Below, in pieces: positions 62,001-64,000 of a stretch of 64,000 nt of DNA. Under the pieces are notes generated by a model, which saw nothing but the letters and a program-made list of their open reading frames with translations, was not told where the DNA came from and made no database searches. The stretch covers positions 372,001-436,000 of the forward strand of contig CADAXK010000002.1 of NCBI GenBank assembly GCA_902791865.1, read 5' to 3'. The position numbers were made by a program, and so were the translations under genes. Position 1 is the stretch's first letter. The number at the start of each line of letters is the position of its first letter. The stretch is from an uncultured Bacteroidia bacterium (GTDB lineage Bacteria > Bacteroidota > Bacteroidia > Bacteroidales > ML635J-15).

Positions 62001-64000
62001 CCAAGCAGACACATAATTTGTAAGAGTATTCATGCCCATTGCAGTAAGGTCTGACATTGATGCGCAACGGTCGTCGCCAACCTCGTTGCCACCAAAGTCC
62101 TCACGGAAAAGCACCGTACCAGTACTATAGCAGTCGGTAAGGTCCATAAGTATCGTATAATTGACCACAGCATCTACATCACAACCTCCACAAGTCATCG
62201 TTACGGTAAACGAACCGCTCACATTTGACGTTGGTGTGCCAGTAATTTCACCAGTCGTTGAGCTCAACGTTAGCCAGCTTGGAATGTCGGACGATGAGAA
62301 CGATGGTGATGAAGTGCAAGAATGTGTCGGTAATACAGAAATGCCAGTTCCTATATATGCCAGGATTTCATTGTATGAGAGAGTTATTTGGTCGGGAACG
62401 GTAATTATATTTCCGCTTTGTATTGCGCTACAGCCGTAAGTGTCGGTAACGGTAATGGTGTAATTGCCTGTGCCGAGGTCTGGTATTGTATAACTATTTG
62501 TTGATACGCTTACAGACGTTCCGTTTGTCCATTCTATGGTGTAAGGTGATGTTCCAACGATATTTGAAATGGCTATGTTTCCTGTTTCGCCAAAGCAGTT
62601 AGGACTTGTAGCCAAAACATCGAATGTTACATTTGAACGGTTGTCGCCTACCGAAATGCTAGCGGTAGCAGTACATCCGTTTCCGTCGATTACAGAAACC
62701 GTGTGCGAACCAGCGGTCAACTCTACCGTAGTTGCTGCAGAGTATGTGCTTGCACTTCCGCCATCCCACGAATACGAAACAGTACCCAGCGCATTTGTAA
62801 TCGTCATGTCAACACTACCGAGGTCATCACATGTCTGGGCTACAACGTTGTCGAGCGTAACAGTAATTTCAGCAGGCTCAGTAATAGTGATATTATCGCT
62901 TGCCGAACAGTTATTGGTGTCATAAATTGTATAAGAATATGCTGTCGTACTTGCTGTAATGTTTTCAAATGAGCCAGTGCCTGTATATGAGCCAGTTCCA
63001 CCTTCACCAGCAACAGTTATTGTTGTTGTTTCACCATGGCAACTAATTTCGTCAGCGGTAATTATAATCCGAACTTCGGAAGGATTCTCAGCTTCTACAG
63101 AAGATATTGCTTCGCAACTATTGTCGTCGCGAACCGTTACAGTGTAGGTCGTGTATGTTGTCAAACCAGTCTGCGACTGCGTATTGACGCTATTGCTCCA
63201 TGCGTACGTATAGTCGTGTCCACTGGCAAGAGTACCGCCATTTGCTGCAACCGTAATGTCAAATGAATCACCGTGGCACATTATTGGTGTTGTAAACGAA
63301 GCATTTGCTGTGAACTCGTCAGCATCTTCAACTTCTACAGAAATATTGTCGGTGCATCCATTGGCATCGGTTACTGTAACGCCATAATTGCCAGCAGTCA
63401 AATTGGGGAATGTATGTGATGGATTCGTCTCGTTGATAGTTTCGCCATTCCAAGTAATAATCTCATAAGGCGATGTTCCATTGTTGAAGTCGAGAGTAAA
63501 GCTACCGCCATCCTGTTCGTAGCACCTTGTACGCTGACGAGAGTTCAGTGATACGGTCATGCCGCTGTTGTTTGATATGGTAACTGGTGCCGATGCCGTA
63601 CAGTCGTTTCCATCAGTTACAGAAACCGTATGCGAGCCAGAACCCAACGACACAGTAACAGCCGACGTATATGTGCTTGCATCTCCACCGTCCCACGAAT
63701 ACGAAATGCTACCTGAACCGCCAGTAATTATCAACCTGATACTTCCCTGTGTCGAGCAGGTCTGGTCAACCCTGTCAGTTAGGGCAACAGTGAGTTCATC
63801 GGGCTCTGTAATTGTAACAGAAGTTGATGTTGCACACGAATGTCCATCTGAAACAGTAACTGTATATGTGCCAGCATATACGCCAGATAGAACATTAGAA
63901 TTTGTTCCTACCGAATTGTTTTCGCTGTTGCGCCATTCGTAGCTATATTCGCCATATCCTCCCGATACAGAAAGTGTTATGGTTGCCGTTTCTCCATTAC
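56022..64000 (-). CDS. Giant SprB-repeat T9SS adhesin, 5' end outside the window
   Basis: An open frame of at least 2,658 residues that is still open at the right edge, so the true start lies beyond 64000. It contains dozens of ~70-90-residue SprB-type repeats, each with a Cys near the start (ISCHGET, CNGNGSGSI) and ending GxYxVTVTDANGC. A non-repeat block (about 61400-62130) has a jelly-roll-like domain (FREDFGG, TIPAGVTRVRLSLNN, DFAIDDIEIRLC), preceded on the N-terminal side by a putative-Ig segment (IPSWLTLSSTTGEITGTP) and followed by Ig/PKD-like ones. The C-terminus (VFTPNGDGVNDEWIIENI, VFNRWGQLLYH, VPSGVYLYIIKL) is a T9SS type B gliding-motility-type domain. It is predicted to be a cell-surface filament or adhesin. 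Confidence 0.9.
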   Translation of the reverse strand, partial: NGETATITLSVSGGYGEYSYEWRNSENNSVGTNSNVLSGVYAGTYTVTVSDGHSCATSTSVTITEPDELTVALTDRVDQTCSTQGSIRLIITGGSGSISYSWDGGDASTYTSAVTVSLGSGSHTVSVTDGNDCTASAPVTISNNSGMTVSLNSRQRTRCYEQDGGSFTLDFNNGTSPYEIITWNGETINETNPSHTFPNLTAGNYGVTVTDANGCTDNISVEVEDADEFTANASFTTPIMCHGDSFDITVAANGGTLASGHDYTYAWSNSVNTQSQTGLTTYTTYTVTVRDDNSCEAISSVEAENPSEVRIIITADEISCHGETTTITVAGEGGTGSYTGTGSFENITASTTAYSYTIYDTNNCSASDNITITEPAEITVTLDNVVAQTCDDLGSVDMTITNALGTVSYSWDGGSASTYSAATTVELTAGSHTVSVIDGNGCTATASISVGDNRSNVTFDVLATSPNCFGETGNIAISNIVGTSPYTIEWTNGTSVSVSTNSYTIPDLGTGNYTITVTDTYGCSAIQSGNIITVPDQITLSYNEILAYIGTGISVLPTHSCTSSPSFSSSDIPSWLTLSSTTGEITGTPTSNVSGSFTVTMTCGGCDVDAVVNYTILMDLTDCYSTGTVLFREDFGGNEVGDDRCASMSDLTAMGMNTLTNYVSAWNITECNYNANYQWNTGINGWDCRNHGDCQNSRGVYALVKYTLAGHPGWHGNLSDHTHSDDVSRGYMMQVDAGSTSGQFYETTIDDLCSGSELYFSVWILNVNSSSSISGLNFHIENADNGTVITDYTTSTISAHSNISDAQWERYGMSFTIPAGVTRVRLSLNNPNASTSGNDFAIDDIEIRLCVPQINIPAGETELCSGQTYNVNATYLNEGTFIEPLQYQWFYSETGDPLDNSVWEAVAGQTAEDLSMANVQEANEGYYRLAISAQGNILTNCRALSEPVHLTVNPTPDAAISIVGDTEVCSGEDAVLAASPSGMSYVWSTTATTETISIHPDGQTTYTVTVTQGSCSNEASIEVGNCSCELTAEATQTDGFCTGDIVIVAEGVNGSGDYSYAWDGGQASAQIVGADVNRTYTVVVTDNSTHCTANASINTSQTGYPTIAEPTVSTILCNGGTATITLSVSNGFGEYSYEWHNSENATVGTNSNELSNITAGTYTVTVTDEHLCATSTSVTVNQPNPVVVSADKTDKVCATMGSVFVTSITGGSETGYQYQWTNDANGETIGNGESVTGLAGGNYTVLVTDSNGCPGTAQVTIDDIGGTVSFSLAAHDLSCNGNGSGSIDVENITGRSPYSIVWTSTVANGNENDVMSSSYEISGLPAGNYTVIVTDADECSSTLTTTVDEPALLEATAELTTPILCHGDKFGVMVTANGGTLADGHAYSYSWHNGANTQSQNGLEEYGLYAVTVTDDNGCIAMASVNAIEPSEVQISISADEILCHGQTSTVTVTGNGGTGAYSGTGTFDNVNAGTHTYTIADENGCHASDDITITEPDELGVNFNNIVEQTCETLGSVDLSIFGGQGSISYSWDGGSVNSYTSAITVSLTSGLHNVSVTDGNGCGYSQSVNIPNGNDMTVDVISNNRVYCNGMATGSFEIEFVNGTSPYAITWTNGTLTETASSHEFSSLRAGIYGVSVVDANGCSDNVSVEIEESDLLTVSASVTSVINCHDDAFDISASADGGNGGYSYVWTGNIAGQSRTALTEYTTYTVTVTDAEGCVAQASVSPENPQELYISSIVGNDIQCHNGTTVVNAYAGGGTGTLTYTWRTDGLPAVNSQQITAPAGTYGLTVTDSNGCMITTTYVIQNPDEISIQLTGTTDQYCTTLGEARLNVTGGTGNLSYSWDGNTNYTVTGNSVVSHLEAGEYTMTVTDANGCVATQTVTIEVGAEMSVVAGQPVPVLCFGDRNGSFTINMQDGMAPYTIVWNSGTFTEMSNSHEFDNLAAGSYNVTITDAHNCVSTVSVEIETPELLVASSSAEQILCHGETAEVTVSATGGTLPYQNVGIYDVTAGAYNYVVTDANGCQSTTFVSLVEPTDISVNAVSANARCYGESGSANLVVTGGTSPYSVVWQDNSNGLENINVPVNSDFGYTVTDANGCTKTGVVRVGEPSVLSIELTASSVSCYGLANGSVSISAIGGGVPPYSYQWSNGYSSNNLVGVGAGSYSLLVTDTNGCTASSTVVVTEPALLNVGIIANNVECGVSQGSLMANTYGGNTPYSYMWSNGGISETLSGVSSGSYSLTVTDANGCMATATSQISVVGMLSAYIEEVNPISCFGASDATLTVTSVYAQQPVIYQWSSGQSGPAIYGVDAGLYVVTLTDAWGCEGVASYQVNSPTELFMYSQISDAKCHNTNDGSITLNVSGGHEPYQYLWSNGSSEPNLFGIRRGVYSVVVTDSNGCVSQGNFTVNSPAPVVINAEVTDVDCYGSKNGRIEIRAEGGVEPYDYGFVNGSSVTHGRTVYDHLRPGVYRIDVKDANGCTESTSVAVAQPERLGVVAMEHAPSCKDLNDGYVELVVAGGSAPYTYTLDDYTSDSSIFTGLRSGVYNIVVTDASGCTKTVDDVVISESYNDCIRIPNVFTPNGDGVNDEWIIENIELFPDAHIYVFNRWGQLLYHERGNGKRWDGSYRGHFVPSGVYLYIIKLHSDEDTYKGTVTVLF

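Noticed and set aside
56022..64000. Regular spacing that might suggest a CRISPR array
   Set aside because: The periodicity is ~240 bp, the repeats diverge, and the frame is open with a T9SS sorting domain; these are coding repeats.
1..64000. tRNA, rRNA, prophage or insertion sequence
   Set aside because: I looked at all gene-free stretches above 100 bp and saw no cloverleaf, transposase, integrase or att-like duplication.

Overview
The window looks like a chromosomal segment of an uncultured member of the Bacteroidetes, most likely order Bacteroidales. Evidence: many genes are preceded by the Bacteroidetes -7 promoter element TAnnTTTG and lack a clear Shine-Dalgarno site. Type IX secretion (T9SS) C-terminal sorting domains, SprB-type repeats, DUF1573, DUF4834, DUF5063 and GIN-domain proteins occur. 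Gene pairs familiar from this phylum are present, such as tsaD divergent from tamB and gyrA followed by a TPR gene. No species can be named. No tRNA, rRNA, CRISPR array or insertion sequence was seen.

Layout. 0-2.3 kb (+): end of a KamB-like gene (lysine fermentation), an enoyl-CoA hydratase and a HAD phosphatase. 2.4-9.7 kb (-): cell-envelope lipoproteins, a DUF4838 glycosidase-like protein, a VWA protein, the N-terminal half of a split transketolase, and a zeta-toxin-like kinase with a small overlapping partner gene. 9.8-14.3 kb (-): a translationally coupled operon (methyltransferase, GldN-like lipoprotein, DUF5063, 3'-5' exonuclease, thioesterase) and a LolC/E-like permease. 14.8-21.35 kb (+): an outer-membrane barrel, a YgiQ radical SAM protein, then a six-gene signalling module (DRTGG, HATPase, H-cluster-type Fe-S protein, DRTGG, PHP, HATPase) without any catalytic hydrogenase.

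21.4-25.7 kb (-) is the most novel part: an HTH regulator behind a long structured leader, a radical SAM/SPASM enzyme with a PqqD-like tail, a 48-residue Cys/Asp-rich peptide directly after it, a two-TM protein, and two tandem CsgG/LpoB-like secreted proteins. It reads as an undescribed RiPP (peptide natural product) operon of ranthipeptide type.

25.9-37.3 kb: WG-repeat protein, heptose epimerase (rfaD), a four-helix-bundle/MeaB fusion, prolyl-tRNA editing protein, a secreted papain-like plus caspase-like protease pair, an unknown secreted protein, a GIN lipoprotein and HemW. 37.4-50.4 kb: tryptophanase with a ~200-nt structured leader, TPR protein, GyrA, HU, TrmH, a T9SS subtilisin, two DUF1573 proteins and TsaD. 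50.4-64 kb: TamB, a GT2 glycosyltransferase, and a giant SprB-repeat T9SS adhesin that runs off the right edge.

Intergenic DNA carries several families of short palindromic or tandem repeats, some of which extend the 3' ends of genes. All calls come from reading the sequence and recalled family motifs; no database search was run.
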